In this document: piece by piece, positions 45,149-54,225 of the stretch
Layout: each line of letters opens with the position of its first letter
Position numbering within the stretch: the first letter of the stretch is position 1
Source of the DNA: JAJRTE01 sp964418585
GTDB taxonomy: Bacteria; Myxococcota_A; UBA796; JAJRTE01
DNA length: 64,000 nt
Direction: 5' to 3'
NCBI GenBank assembly: GCA_964418585.1
Contig: CAYQMG010000169.1
Coordinates: forward strand, 1 to 64,000
The notes under the pieces: model-generated
What the model saw: only the letters and a program-made list of their open reading frames with translations
The model's database searches: none
Told to the model about the DNA's origin: nothing
Made by a program: the position numbers and the translations under genes

Positions 45149-48100
45149 ATGGCGTTGCGGAGGAAACCCAGACCCCGTCCCACCGGGTGGCGTCGCGTGC
45201 GGCGGTGGGCCGTCCGGTCCTCCGGGGTGCTCGTGGCCGTGGTTGCGCTGTTGCTCGTCGTGGTGACCATCCTGCTGGCCAACCTGGACAGGCCGGCGGT
45301 GAGCGACCCGCTGGCCGACTACCTGCGGGACACACTTGGCCTTGAAATCACCTACGACACGCTGCACGCCTCCATGCTTTCCGACATCGTGGGGCGGAAC
45401 GTGCGGATCGCTTCGCCCGAAGCGGTACGGGCCTATGCGCCGGACCTCCTCCAAATCGGCAGCATCGACGCACACTGGACTCCGCGCAGTCTCCTCGGGA
45501 ACCGTGTCGCGATTGAGCACCTGGAGGTTCACGGGCTTCGGCTTTGGCTCGTGGTGGACGAGGAGGGGAAGACCACCCTGGACTGGCTGGTTCCCGAAGT
45601 CCCGCAGCTCGACACACCGGTTCCGACCCCCACGGTCGTCCCGGAGCCGTTTCGGGTTTCTCAGATTCTGCAAGCGTTGCCCGGGTTTCTCGATATCGGC
45701 AAGATCCTGGTGGACGGTATCGAAGTGACCATCGTGGAGACCGAGAACGGGGAGGTGGTGCGCCGTACGTCCATAAAAGGCCTCGCGCTCGAGGCATCCC
45801 TCCGCCCAGTGGCGGACGGACCGGTCGGGGAAGTGGTCCTTCATTGCGACTCGAGCCGGCGGCTGGCCGTTGTGGTCCAGGAAGCCGGGGAGGACCGTGC
45901 GCGGACGTGGACAGGCCCGGTGAAGGTTCTTGCCGGCGTTCGCGGCGATCGAGTCCGTGCCGAGGTGGTTGTCGCGCTGGATGAACAGTCCCTGGTCCCC
46001 TGGCCGTTGTCGCCGGGAGACCTGGTGCGCCTGGAAGCCCACGCGCGTTTCCTCCCGGAGGATGGGTGGACCAATGTGACCCTCGATGGGCTCGAGCTGC
46101 TTGGCGGTGCAGTCAGGCTCGAGGCCGGTGCACGCCTGAAGGATCGCACGGAGGGAACCGTGGCGGTCTCGGACGTATCCGGTCTTTTGGAAGCTCGCCT
46201 CGGACCGCTCAAGCCGTTCATTTCGCTGCCGGAGACAGTGCACCTGGGCGATGGTTCCGTGCGCGTCCGCGTGGACCGTCTCGCCCTGGACCCAGAGACC
46301 TGGCTGCCCGGGGGAGGCACCGTGGTGTTGGAGGGGGCGGTTGATGAGGTCTCCTGGCAAGACGAAACGGTCAGGGCTGCGCTGGATCGGGTCGGTATCC
46401 AGGCATCTGCGGACCTGAAAAAGGACCTCGACCTGGACCTGGCCGTCGAGCTTCCCCTGTCCGGGCTGGTGTACGAAGACGGTGCCACTCGCCTGCGCCT
46501 GCCTCGAGCAACCCTTGGGTTCCGGGGCCGTGAGGCCCACCTGGACCTGGATCAGCCGGACCGTTCCACCGGTGCCGTGACCGTGCAGGTCCGGCTGCAG
46601 GACGGAGAAGCCCGGCTGGCTGGGGTCGCGATTTCCGGCGCGTCCGGATCGTTCGAGGCCCGGACCGTGCTCACCGGCGAGGCACCTTACGCCGCGACGG
46701 CCCGGGTCGATGTCGATCGGCTCGCCCTGAGTGCCCCGGCCGGCCGGTACGACCTGTCGGGCACTCACCTTGAGGCGAGGCTGGAAGGAATTCAGGTGCC
46801 TCTGGACGACGTGGCTTCTGCTCGAGGCAAGGCGGATCTTTCCGCTCGGTTCGGCCCGTTGAACGCCACGGTGACGGTGGCGCATGGCCCGGGCAGCACG
46901 CACTGGGACCTCCAGGCGCGTGCCGATGACCTGAGAGCGCTTGGGCCGCTGCTCGACACCTTCCTGTCCCCCGGAGAACAGGTCGCCTGGTCCAGGCTCG
47001 GTCTGCGGATCGAGTCGCAAGGCAGGGTCCACGGTCTGTTCGATGCCGGTCCCTTGCGCGTGGACCAGCAAGCCACGATGTCGGTCCGCAACCTGTCCTA
47101 TTTCGATGGCGCCGATACACTCTCGGTTCCTGCATTGGCCGCCACCATGCGCTATCGAGGAACCCCGGACGTGGGAACGCTCGGCATCGACGCCCGGCTC
47201 GAGAACTGGCGCTACGGGGTCCTCTCATCCACCGGTACCACCAGGGCGGCGTTTTCCGTGCAGATGTCGCTGCCGCAGGACCGGTACCATGTGCTCGTTC
47301 ATCGTTACGAGGGGGACTTGCTTTACACGGACGGCCTCATGAACGTGGGGCTCGAGCGGGTGAGGGGAACGGCCGACCTGGTCTACCAGGCTGGGACGCT
47401 CAACGGATCGGCGGAACTGGAAACGTCTCGTATCGACTACCGTGACGGTCCGGATCACGTCTGGATCGAGGCCGGGCGGCACCGGATTCAGTTGGTGTCG
47501 GATTCGGACATCGAGCACGGCGTGCTCGAAGTGGCTTACGAGGGGAATGCGGAGCGGATGGGGCAGAACTACACGAGCCTGTATCCTCCCGTGGACATCA
47601 GCCTCGACATGCAGATTCGACTTGCGCAGCTTTCCGCGTTCAGCGTCGACCGGTTCGTGTTGGAGAGCCTGTCAGGGAAGACCCGCCTGGAGGCCGCACT
47701 GGCCATGGACGATGCCGAAGGCAATCTGGTCGTCCTGGCCGCGGACGCATCCCCGGCTCTCGGCGGTGATCAGGCTACCGACGCGCCGGGCGTCATGGCC
47801 CGGGACATCGTGGGAACCGCCCCCATCACCGCCGGGGAGAGTCTGACCTTGCGTGGGGTACTCGAGCAGGATCTGGGTGCACTGAATGGAGATCCGGAGT
47901 TCTTGTCGGGACGTGGGCGGATCGTGGTGCCGTTTCGCATCGAATCCCCTGACCAGGTCCGGTACCGGCTTGCCTCCACGCTCGAGTTCCATGACGTGGA
48001 TTTGACGGTGCCCGACAGTGACCTGGTGGTCGAGGGGTTCAGTGGGCAATGCCTGGTCGTGGAGGAGTTCCGCGACAGTCCGGAAGGGTTCGTCCTGGTG

Positions 48101-48718
48101 CCCAATGCACGCCGAAATGCATACACGCGCGCGTCATTCCCGGATACTCAGCCGTACCTTTCCGGCGACAGTTTCTTTTCAATTCGGCGGTTGGCCTGGG
48201 CGGACCTCCTGGACGCCGGTCCGATCGCCGGAAACCTGCGTCTGGACCGGAACATGGTCCGACTGGATCAGCTACAGATGGGCGTTGCCCAGGGTACGGT
48301 GACCGGCCAACTGCTGGTCGACTATCGCGAGGGCGACACCAATGTCCTGTTTCGAGGTGCCGCCAATGGGCTTCGTCTGGCCCAGGATTCCTCCGAACGT
48401 CTCGACGCCAACATCGCCCTCGCATTCGCCCTGGACAAGCTCGACCTGAACGGCAGGGCCCACATCGTGCATATCGGACGTAAGACCCTGCTCGCCATGC
48501 TGGACGCGGTGGACCCCTACCATGAGGATGTGGATGTCAATCGCGTTCGGCTCGCCCTGAAAGCCGGCTACCCACGGTTCGTTCGTGTCGAGTTCGACCA
48601 TGGGTTCATGTCCCTCAAGATCGACCTGGGGGGCGTGGCCGGCACGGTACGAATCGATGAGATCCGGGGGATCGCCATGGGACCGATCCTCGAAACCTAT
48701 CTGGGGGACTTGATGTGA
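45149..48718 (+). CDS. AsmA/YdbH-like envelope-spanning protein
   Basis: The product is 1189 aa. A basic cytoplasmic start (MALRRKPRPRP) precedes one inner-membrane anchor (about 27-45, VLVAVVALLLVVVTILL), then a very long beta-rich periplasmic region. The first domain (LGLEITYDTLHASMLSD, IEHLEVHGLRLWLV) is AsmA-like. The remainder repeats amphipathic strands typical of the AsmA/TamB/YhdP group, predicted lipid-conducting bridges between the two membranes. The C terminus (VRIDEIRGIAMGPILETYLG) resembles the YdbH end. E. coli YdbH is about 880 aa and pairs with the lipoprotein YnbE; here the following gene overlaps by four bases and looks like YnbE plus YdbL. A YdbH role is an inference from architecture and context. 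Confidence 0.75.
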   Translation: MALRRKPRPRPTGWRRVRRWAVRSSGVLVAVVALLLVVVTILLANLDRPAVSDPLADYLRDTLGLEITYDTLHASMLSDIVGRNVRIASPEAVRAYAPDLLQIGSIDAHWTPRSLLGNRVAIEHLEVHGLRLWLVVDEEGKTTLDWLVPEVPQLDTPVPTPTVVPEPFRVSQILQALPGFLDIGKILVDGIEVTIVETENGEVVRRTSIKGLALEASLRPVADGPVGEVVLHCDSSRRLAVVVQEAGEDRARTWTGPVKVLAGVRGDRVRAEVVVALDEQSLVPWPLSPGDLVRLEAHARFLPEDGWTNVTLDGLELLGGAVRLEAGARLKDRTEGTVAVSDVSGLLEARLGPLKPFISLPETVHLGDGSVRVRVDRLALDPETWLPGGGTVVLEGAVDEVSWQDETVRAALDRVGIQASADLKKDLDLDLAVELPLSGLVYEDGATRLRLPRATLGFRGREAHLDLDQPDRSTGAVTVQVRLQDGEARLAGVAISGASGSFEARTVLTGEAPYAATARVDVDRLALSAPAGRYDLSGTHLEARLEGIQVPLDDVASARGKADLSARFGPLNATVTVAHGPGSTHWDLQARADDLRALGPLLDTFLSPGEQVAWSRLGLRIESQGRVHGLFDAGPLRVDQQATMSVRNLSYFDGADTLSVPALAATMRYRGTPDVGTLGIDARLENWRYGVLSSTGTTRAAFSVQMSLPQDRYHVLVHRYEGDLLYTDGLMNVGLERVRGTADLVYQAGTLNGSAELETSRIDYRDGPDHVWIEAGRHRIQLVSDSDIEHGVLEVAYEGNAERMGQNYTSLYPPVDISLDMQIRLAQLSAFSVDRFVLESLSGKTRLEAALAMDDAEGNLVVLAADASPALGGDQATDAPGVMARDIVGTAPITAGESLTLRGVLEQDLGALNGDPEFLSGRGRIVVPFRIESPDQVRYRLASTLEFHDVDLTVPDSDLVVEGFSGQCLVVEEFRDSPEGFVLVPNARRNAYTRASFPDTQPYLSGDSFFSIRRLAWADLLDAGPIAGNLRLDRNMVRLDQLQMGVAQGTVTGQLLVDYREGDTNVLFRGAANGLRLAQDSSERLDANIALAFALDKLDLNGRAHIVHIGRKTLLAMLDAVDPYHEDVDVNRVRLALKAGYPRFVRVEFDHGFMSLKIDLGGVAGTVRIDEIRGIAMGPILETYLGDLM

Positions 48719-49374
48719 CCTGGATGCCGTGCCATCACCTCGAGGCCGCAAGGCCGGGACTGTTGCTTGCGGCGAGACCCGGGCGTCTTGCACATGTCCG
48801 CCTCCTCCGGGCCGTCGTCGCCTGGATCGGCATACTCTTGATTGCCGGGCTTGGGGCAGGATGTGTGAAAGCTCCGGACACGGTCTACCTGGTGGACCGA
48901 AAGACCGTACTGGAACACCAGGCCGGGGGCGAACTGACAGCCCTGGAGAACGACCTGAACGACTCGGCGATTCAGCCCAGGTGCGAGCCGTTTACCCCGG
49001 GTGAGCTTGAAGCAGCCGGGGTCTCGAGCGGAGTGCTCACCGTGGCGAGTCTCTACGCCGTGACGCGCAGTGATAGCGATCGGATCGACGATTTGCTCGT
49101 GCGACGGTGTATCGGGGAGGCTGCCGATGGACTCCTGGAGGAGACCCCCGCCACCTGCGCGGGCACCGTGGACGAGGAGGCTCTGACCCGGCTCGTGCAA
49201 CGGGAGAACCGGAACCGACGGCAGGTTTGGGCCTACATTCAGCGGCAGCGCCCTGGAGTCGGCGAGGAAGAGGTGCGCAAGGTTTGGCGGAAAAATCACC
49301 TGCTCCAGGTGGTGTGTGGAGGCCAGATTCAGCGCGATGATGGAACATGGACCATCAAACGATGTGACGAGTAG
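48715..49374 (+). CDS. DUF1318/YdbL-like lipoprotein with YnbE-like N-terminal segment
   Basis: The product is about 219 aa, with GTG overlapping the upstream stop by four bases. A signal segment (VVAWIGILLIAGLGAGC) ends in a lipobox-like GAGC. Just after the Cys, APDTVYLVDRKTVLEHQAGG resembles the short strand region of YnbE. The C-terminal 65 residues (ENRNRRQVWAYIQRQRPG, then VCGGQIQRDDGTWTIK) fit YdbL/DUF1318, which ends in a similar G.....DG.W..K motif. In E. coli ydbH, ynbE and ydbL are three genes; here the last two appear joined. It is probably an outer-membrane partner of the AsmA-like protein. Confidence 0.65.
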   Translation: MTWMPCHHLEAARPGLLLAARPGRLAHVRLLRAVVAWIGILLIAGLGAGCVKAPDTVYLVDRKTVLEHQAGGELTALENDLNDSAIQPRCEPFTPGELEAAGVSSGVLTVASLYAVTRSDSDRIDDLLVRRCIGEAADGLLEETPATCAGTVDEEALTRLVQRENRNRRQVWAYIQRQRPGVGEEEVRKVWRKNHLLQVVCGGQIQRDDGTWTIKRCDE

Positions 49375-49465
49375 GATACGGTCGCACCAGTCGGACCGCT
49401 GCCCCATGGACGGGACGCCACGGGACGCGGACGACGCCCTGGGCCACCGGACGATGGAACATCAC

Positions 49466-52400
49466 ATGGACGCGCAAGCGATGACAGTCTGTCCCCTGGA
49501 GCCGCGGTCGCGATTGCAAGCTGCACGCGAGGTCGCCGCGCTCCTGCTGGTTCTCGCGGCCGTCTCCTGGCGCGTTCACAGGGCCGACGCCCAGGAGCAG
49601 ATGGCAGAACCGGTGCGGCTCACCGCAGGGGCGGGCGACGAGATGATGGGCCAACTGAATCCGGACGGAACCAGCCTCTTTTTTGCAAGCAACGCACGCT
49701 CCACCTGGCAGATCTTCGTGCAAGACATGACACGTGGTGCACCGCGACCCCTTTTCGAATACGGTGGAGACGCGCTCGACCCCCGTATCTCTCCGGACGG
49801 TCGGCGTGTCCTCTATCTCTCCTTCCTCACCGACGCCACAGGCGATGTCTGCGTATATGACCTGGCGCAGCAGCAGTCGCGGTGCCTCACTGACGACAGC
49901 ACCTCGGAATCCCAGGCGTTCTGGTTTCCAGATGGCGAGCACATCGGCGTGGTATCCCGGGCGGGCATGCACGCCGACTTTCAGTTGCTGGAGCTGTCCT
50001 TGACCTCCAGGGAGGCGCGGGTGCTGATCGACCGGAACCTGGCCGCCCCGGCCGTTTCTCCGGACGGACGATGGCTCGTGTTCGTTCCGGTGGACCGGAG
50101 CAGCACCGGTGTGGGGGTCGCCTTTTCCCGGCGTGCAGCCCGGACGCTTGCGTTGGTGCGCCTGGACGCCCCGGAGCAGGTGCTCCAGGTCCGGTTCGAC
50201 TTGCCTGGCGCCAGCGGGTTCCCCGCCTTTTCTCCGGACGGCCGGTATCTCTACTTTTCCCAGTTCCTCAACGATACCAACCTGGACGGCGTGATCGACG
50301 GCGACGACCACAGCGTTCTGTTTCGTGTCCCCTTTGAACCCACGGCTGACCGTCCCGTGACCGTGACGCGCGTGGAGCAACTGACCAACGCACGTTGGAA
50401 CTGTCAGTATCCGGTACCCGGCCCTGACCGGCTTCTCGCCACGTGCGCCCACCAGGGCTCACTCGATATTTATGCGCTTCCGCTCCACGGAAGTGTCCCG
50501 GAAACGTGGGGACCGGACCGGCTCGAGGACGAGTTGGACGCGAGCCGGGACACCTGGCAGAAGCTGCTGATCCTGTCTCACCTCCTCCGTCTCCAGGACG
50601 AGGACCGGGACCGCGTGCGCGTGCTCCGGCGCATCGTGCAGGCGCACCTCGAGTTGGGGGAGTACGAATCAGCGGAATACTTTGCCCGTCAGATCGTGGA
50701 GCGCTATCCCGGGGTGGACGGCGGAAATCAGGCGAGGCTCATGCGCGTGGTACTGGAACTCGTGGGGGAACGGAAGGAGACCCAGCGCCTGGTCCAGGGG
50801 GAACTCAACTTGCGCTTTATCCAGGACCAGCAAGACCGGCTCGAGCGGCTCCTGGTCCCGGCTCGAGACGCCGATCCGGCCGCGTCGGCCATGGCGCGCA
50901 TCGTGGCTTCCGAGGTGAACGACACCATCGGGGAAAAGGGAGCGGCGTTGACCTTGCTGCAGGAGGTGGACCCGAACTCCCTCCAGGACCCGTTCGTCAT
51001 CGCAGCCTACGGTCGTCAGGCCGCTGCTCTCTATCGCGAACTTGGGATGCAAGACGCCTTGCTCGGCCTGTTCCAGGCACTCTCCGAGCACCCGAATCTG
51101 CCTGCTCGCGAGCGCATGGAAGCTGCGCAAGACTTCGTCCGCACCCTGACCCGAGGGGTCGGACATGCAGAAAAAACCGCTCGAGTCGATGCGTGGCTGG
51201 AGCGTACCGTCCCGGATTCCAGTCTGAACCTGGTGCTCGAGGCCGAAGCCTGGCTTCTCAAGTTGACGCCGGACAACGAAGAGGAGGTGCGGAAGGGGCT
51301 TTATGAACTTTACAGGAAGAACAAGTCCCTCGAGCGGCGGCGGGCGCTGGTCGAGATGATCGTGGCGCAGGCGGTTTCTCAGGACAGCGACTATCTTCTA
51401 TACGAGTTCTCGAACTCCTGGGTAAGCTGGCTCAAGCGCGCGTCCAGCGAACGCCGGTACGCAGAGGCGCTGTATCGCGAGGTGCTCCTGGCCCGGGTGT
51501 ACGTCTCCGAACGGGCGGGCCGCTTCGGCGATGCCCGTGGGTACGCCTACGCACTCACCCGTCAAGTCGACGCTCTCGAGGCCCACATTGCATTCATCGA
51601 GAACTGGGAACGAGAGGGGAGAGGGGACGTGGCCGCACAGTATGCGAAGCGGTACCGGAATCATCCGGACGACCCGGTCCATGCGTTCGTCCAGGCGTAT
51701 CTTCAGGTTCGCGACCTCGAGCCACTGGTTGGTGAAGCGCGGGCCGAGGGCATTGCACGTGCGCGGGAGTACCTGGATGTGGCGGCGCAGGGCTTGCCTC
51801 GGCGGGTGGAAGTGGCCCATCTACGAGGCCATGTCGCCCACCTCGAGTTCTTGCTGACGGGGGATGCCGGTCTGGCTCAGGAGGCCAACACGCACTACCT
51901 GCTCGCCCTTGATCTGGCACGGGACAATCCGCGGTATCGGGCCACCATTCTCCAGGGACTCGGGCTGTTGCAGGCCGCGGTGGACAGTCATCGGCTGGCA
52001 CTCGACTATTTCGAGCAGCGGGATCGCCTGCCCTATATCGAGGCCGAGCAGACTCTGTGTATCCTTTTGGGTGCAGCACGCAGCCTGTTTCATGCCGGGA
52101 GGCTCGAGGAAGCAGCGGCCCGGGCGGACCGGGCAGTGGATTGGGTGGCAGAGCACGAGGGACTGGAGCGATTCGAGCCCCTGGCGCTCCTTCGGTCGGC
52201 GCTCTATCATTACGCAGCCGGTCAAGACGAAGTTGCGTGGCAGCGGTACCAGGCCCTGGAGGAGTGGGCGGCGGGATTGGGGAATTCGGAGGAGGCGGTG
52301 CGGACGCGGGTCCAGGTGCTGGTCGGTCGGGGCGCGGTGGCGCAGCGTCTGGGCAAGCACACGGTCGCACTCGAGGCCTTTGCGGAGGCCGGCACGCTTC

Positions 52401-52948
52401 TGGAAGCGCACGGGGACGCATTTGTGGTCCAGGCGCAGGCAAGTGGGCGGGAAGTCACGTTTGGACCAGAACAGTTTGAACCGCTGCTGGACGGCTTGCG
52501 TGCCCACAGTCTGGAGGCCCTGGGTCGATGGGACGAAGCGTCGACGGCCATGGCGCGACGCAAGAAGGCGTTCGAGGCTCGGTTTCGGAGCCATGATCTG
52601 GACGAGGATCTGTGGGAGGTGGCCGCAGCCTGTCACCATCTGGCCCGGTACGCTTACCGAAAGGGTGACATGGCACAGGCGCTCGAGGCGGTGGAAGAAG
52701 GATGGGTCCATGCCCGACGGTACGATCGTCGCACAGGTTTCGACTACTCGGACCTGTCGTTGACCCTCCTGGCGGACTTTGCAGCGTTGCGACTGTATGG
52801 TAAGGTGCCTTCGAGTGCGCTTTCGCTCAATCTGCACCGGGAGTTGCGTGCTGCCTATCAGGCATTGTGTGAGCGGCGGAACCCGGCCCGGTCGGACTCG
52901 AGGTTCCTGTTCGAACTCTATTTGACCATGATGGAAGTGGGCCGGTAG
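49466..52948 (+). CDS. TolB-like PD40 beta-propeller plus TPR protein
   Basis: The product is about 1160 aa. Several ATGs are possible (49406, 49454, 49466, 49481); I chose one that leaves a workable leader (REVAALLLVLAAVSWRVHRADA). Residues about 60-400 contain five PD40/WD40-like blades: LNPDGTSLFFAS, ISPDGRRVLYLS, FPDGEHIGVVS, SPDGRWLVFVP and SPDGRYLYFSQ. The last 750 residues are helical TPR-like repeats, for example LGEYESAEYFARQIVERYPG and HAGRLEEAAARADRAVDWVAE. It is probably periplasmic and a protein-protein scaffold, distantly like TolB plus TPR. It follows the YdbH-like pair by about 90 bases and may share its transcript. No catalytic motif is visible. Confidence 0.7.
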   Translation: MDAQAMTVCPLEPRSRLQAAREVAALLLVLAAVSWRVHRADAQEQMAEPVRLTAGAGDEMMGQLNPDGTSLFFASNARSTWQIFVQDMTRGAPRPLFEYGGDALDPRISPDGRRVLYLSFLTDATGDVCVYDLAQQQSRCLTDDSTSESQAFWFPDGEHIGVVSRAGMHADFQLLELSLTSREARVLIDRNLAAPAVSPDGRWLVFVPVDRSSTGVGVAFSRRAARTLALVRLDAPEQVLQVRFDLPGASGFPAFSPDGRYLYFSQFLNDTNLDGVIDGDDHSVLFRVPFEPTADRPVTVTRVEQLTNARWNCQYPVPGPDRLLATCAHQGSLDIYALPLHGSVPETWGPDRLEDELDASRDTWQKLLILSHLLRLQDEDRDRVRVLRRIVQAHLELGEYESAEYFARQIVERYPGVDGGNQARLMRVVLELVGERKETQRLVQGELNLRFIQDQQDRLERLLVPARDADPAASAMARIVASEVNDTIGEKGAALTLLQEVDPNSLQDPFVIAAYGRQAAALYRELGMQDALLGLFQALSEHPNLPARERMEAAQDFVRTLTRGVGHAEKTARVDAWLERTVPDSSLNLVLEAEAWLLKLTPDNEEEVRKGLYELYRKNKSLERRRALVEMIVAQAVSQDSDYLLYEFSNSWVSWLKRASSERRYAEALYREVLLARVYVSERAGRFGDARGYAYALTRQVDALEAHIAFIENWEREGRGDVAAQYAKRYRNHPDDPVHAFVQAYLQVRDLEPLVGEARAEGIARAREYLDVAAQGLPRRVEVAHLRGHVAHLEFLLTGDAGLAQEANTHYLLALDLARDNPRYRATILQGLGLLQAAVDSHRLALDYFEQRDRLPYIEAEQTLCILLGAARSLFHAGRLEEAAARADRAVDWVAEHEGLERFEPLALLRSALYHYAAGQDEVAWQRYQALEEWAAGLGNSEEAVRTRVQVLVGRGAVAQRLGKHTVALEAFAEAGTLLEAHGDAFVVQAQASGREVTFGPEQFEPLLDGLRAHSLEALGRWDEASTAMARRKKAFEARFRSHDLDEDLWEVAAACHHLARYAYRKGDMAQALEAVEEGWVHARRYDRRTGFDYSDLSLTLLADFAALRLYGKVPSSALSLNLHRELRAAYQALCERRNPARSDSRFLFELYLTMMEVGR

Positions 52949-53004
52949 CGCCCGCCCGTGCTGCCGCCCGGAAGCCCAACGTCAAGCGAGGAGGAATGGC
53001 CGGC

Positions 53005-53517
53005 ATGACACGAACGACGAAACAGTTGGGAATTGCAGGTATCGGCCTGTTCGCATGGGGGGTTCTGGTCCCGGGCTGTGTGCCCACGGGAGATGACGAC
53101 GACGCCACTGCTGCAGCAGGGTTCAGCGCGCTCTATGACGACTACTTCTTCGAGTGCGCCGCCTGTCATGCCCCGGACGCCCCCGGGCGCACCGACGGGA
53201 TCGAGGCCACGCTCGATTTCACCGATGAGGACACTGCCTATACCACGATCGCCACTGGGCAGGCCTCTGGGTTGGTCGGGAACCAGGAGGCGTGCAACGG
53301 GGCCTACTTTGTGGGAACCTCTCCCGAAACCAGCTTGATCCTGGCAGTGCTGGACGAGGATGTCCGGGCCGGATTCAGCCTGGACGGAAATCCGGGGTGT
53401 GATGGGGACGCGATCAGCGACATGACCGTGAAGGTGGGCTATGCTCCGTCCGGCGAGTTCCTCTCCAACCTCGAGGCCTGGATTGAAGAGCAGAACACCT
53501 CAGTGGCGCGGAGATAG
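53005..53517 (+). CDS. Haem-binding (c-type cytochrome-like) lipoprotein
   Basis: The product is 170 aa. The ATG at 53005 was chosen because AGGAGG is 10 bases upstream; the ATG three codons earlier is too close. The leader ends with a lipobox (LVPGC), followed by an acidic DDDDA patch. A single CAACH motif (FFECAACHAPDAPG) is the c-type haem attachment site. The region after it has the G..T....T phrase typical of class I-like domains. Two further Cys pairs (QEAC, PGC) could form a disulfide. The axial Met is not certain; DMTVKVGY is a candidate. Its role may be electron transfer to or from an outer-membrane complex. Confidence 0.7.
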   Translation: MTRTTKQLGIAGIGLFAWGVLVPGCVPTGDDDDATAAAGFSALYDDYFFECAACHAPDAPGRTDGIEATLDFTDEDTAYTTIATGQASGLVGNQEACNGAYFVGTSPETSLILAVLDEDVRAGFSLDGNPGCDGDAISDMTVKVGYAPSGEFLSNLEAWIEEQNTSVARR

Positions 53518-53664
53518 CGCCATCGCACAGATTACCTGCCGCCCCGTCAACCCTGGCGCTACCCGCCGCACCCATGTCGCCAAAAAAAACTTTCCCTTTT
53601 GTCCTTCCCGGGGGTCAAATAGACAGAGGCACCATGAACCGGTCATCCGGACTCGGAGTCGTTC

Positions 53665-54225
53665 GTGCAACTGTCTCGCGCCGATATCCAGGAACTTTAC
53701 GAACGGTACGGCCACACCGTCTACCGCCGGTGTCGGTCGCTGCTTCGGGACGAAGAGGAAGCATACGACGCCATGCAGGAGGTCTTCGTGCGCCTCATCA
53801 CGCATGCAGACCAGTTTCGCGGGGAAGCCAGCCCCTTGACCTGGCTCTACCGGACCAGCACGAACCTGTGTTTGAACCGGATACGAGATCACCATGCTCG
53901 AGCCAGGAAGTTGGCCGACCCTGATCCGGCGGCCGACACACTGCCGGGGATGAGCGCTTTTTCCGGTATCGACCCGGAACGCCGGCACCTGGTGGCCTCC
54001 CTCCTGCGAAAAGCAGACGCTTCCACACGCGCCATCCTCATCTACTACTACATGGATGGCATGACCCTGGACGAGGTCTCGGCCGTGATGGGCATCAGCG
54101 TGCCGACGTTGCGCAAGCGGATTCGCCGTTTCCAGAAGGCCGCCGGGAAGTCGTTCGGCAAGACCGTTCTGTCGGCTTGTCTCCTGGTCCTCCTTGGCGG
54201 CGGAACGACCGGGAGGAGATCATGA
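53665..54225 (+). CDS. ECF-type RNA polymerase sigma factor
   Basis: The product is 186 aa with a GTG start and GGAG nearby. Region 2 spans about residues 10-75 (LYERYGHTVYRRCRSLLRDE, DAMQEVFVRLITHADQF, PLTWLYRTSTNLCLNRIRD). Region 4 spans about 110-165 (DGMTLDEVSAVMGISVPTLR, a helix-turn-helix). After region 4 a 12-residue hydrophobic tail (VLSACLLVLLGG) is unusual for a soluble sigma factor. The stop overlaps the anti-sigma start as ATGA. It most likely directs its own four-gene operon; an A-rich tract (AAAAAAAA around 53582) lies in the 147-base upstream region. Confidence 0.92.
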   Translation: MQLSRADIQELYERYGHTVYRRCRSLLRDEEEAYDAMQEVFVRLITHADQFRGEASPLTWLYRTSTNLCLNRIRDHHARARKLADPDPAADTLPGMSAFSGIDPERRHLVASLLRKADASTRAILIYYYMDGMTLDEVSAVMGISVPTLRKRIRRFQKAAGKSFGKTVLSACLLVLLGGGTTGRRS

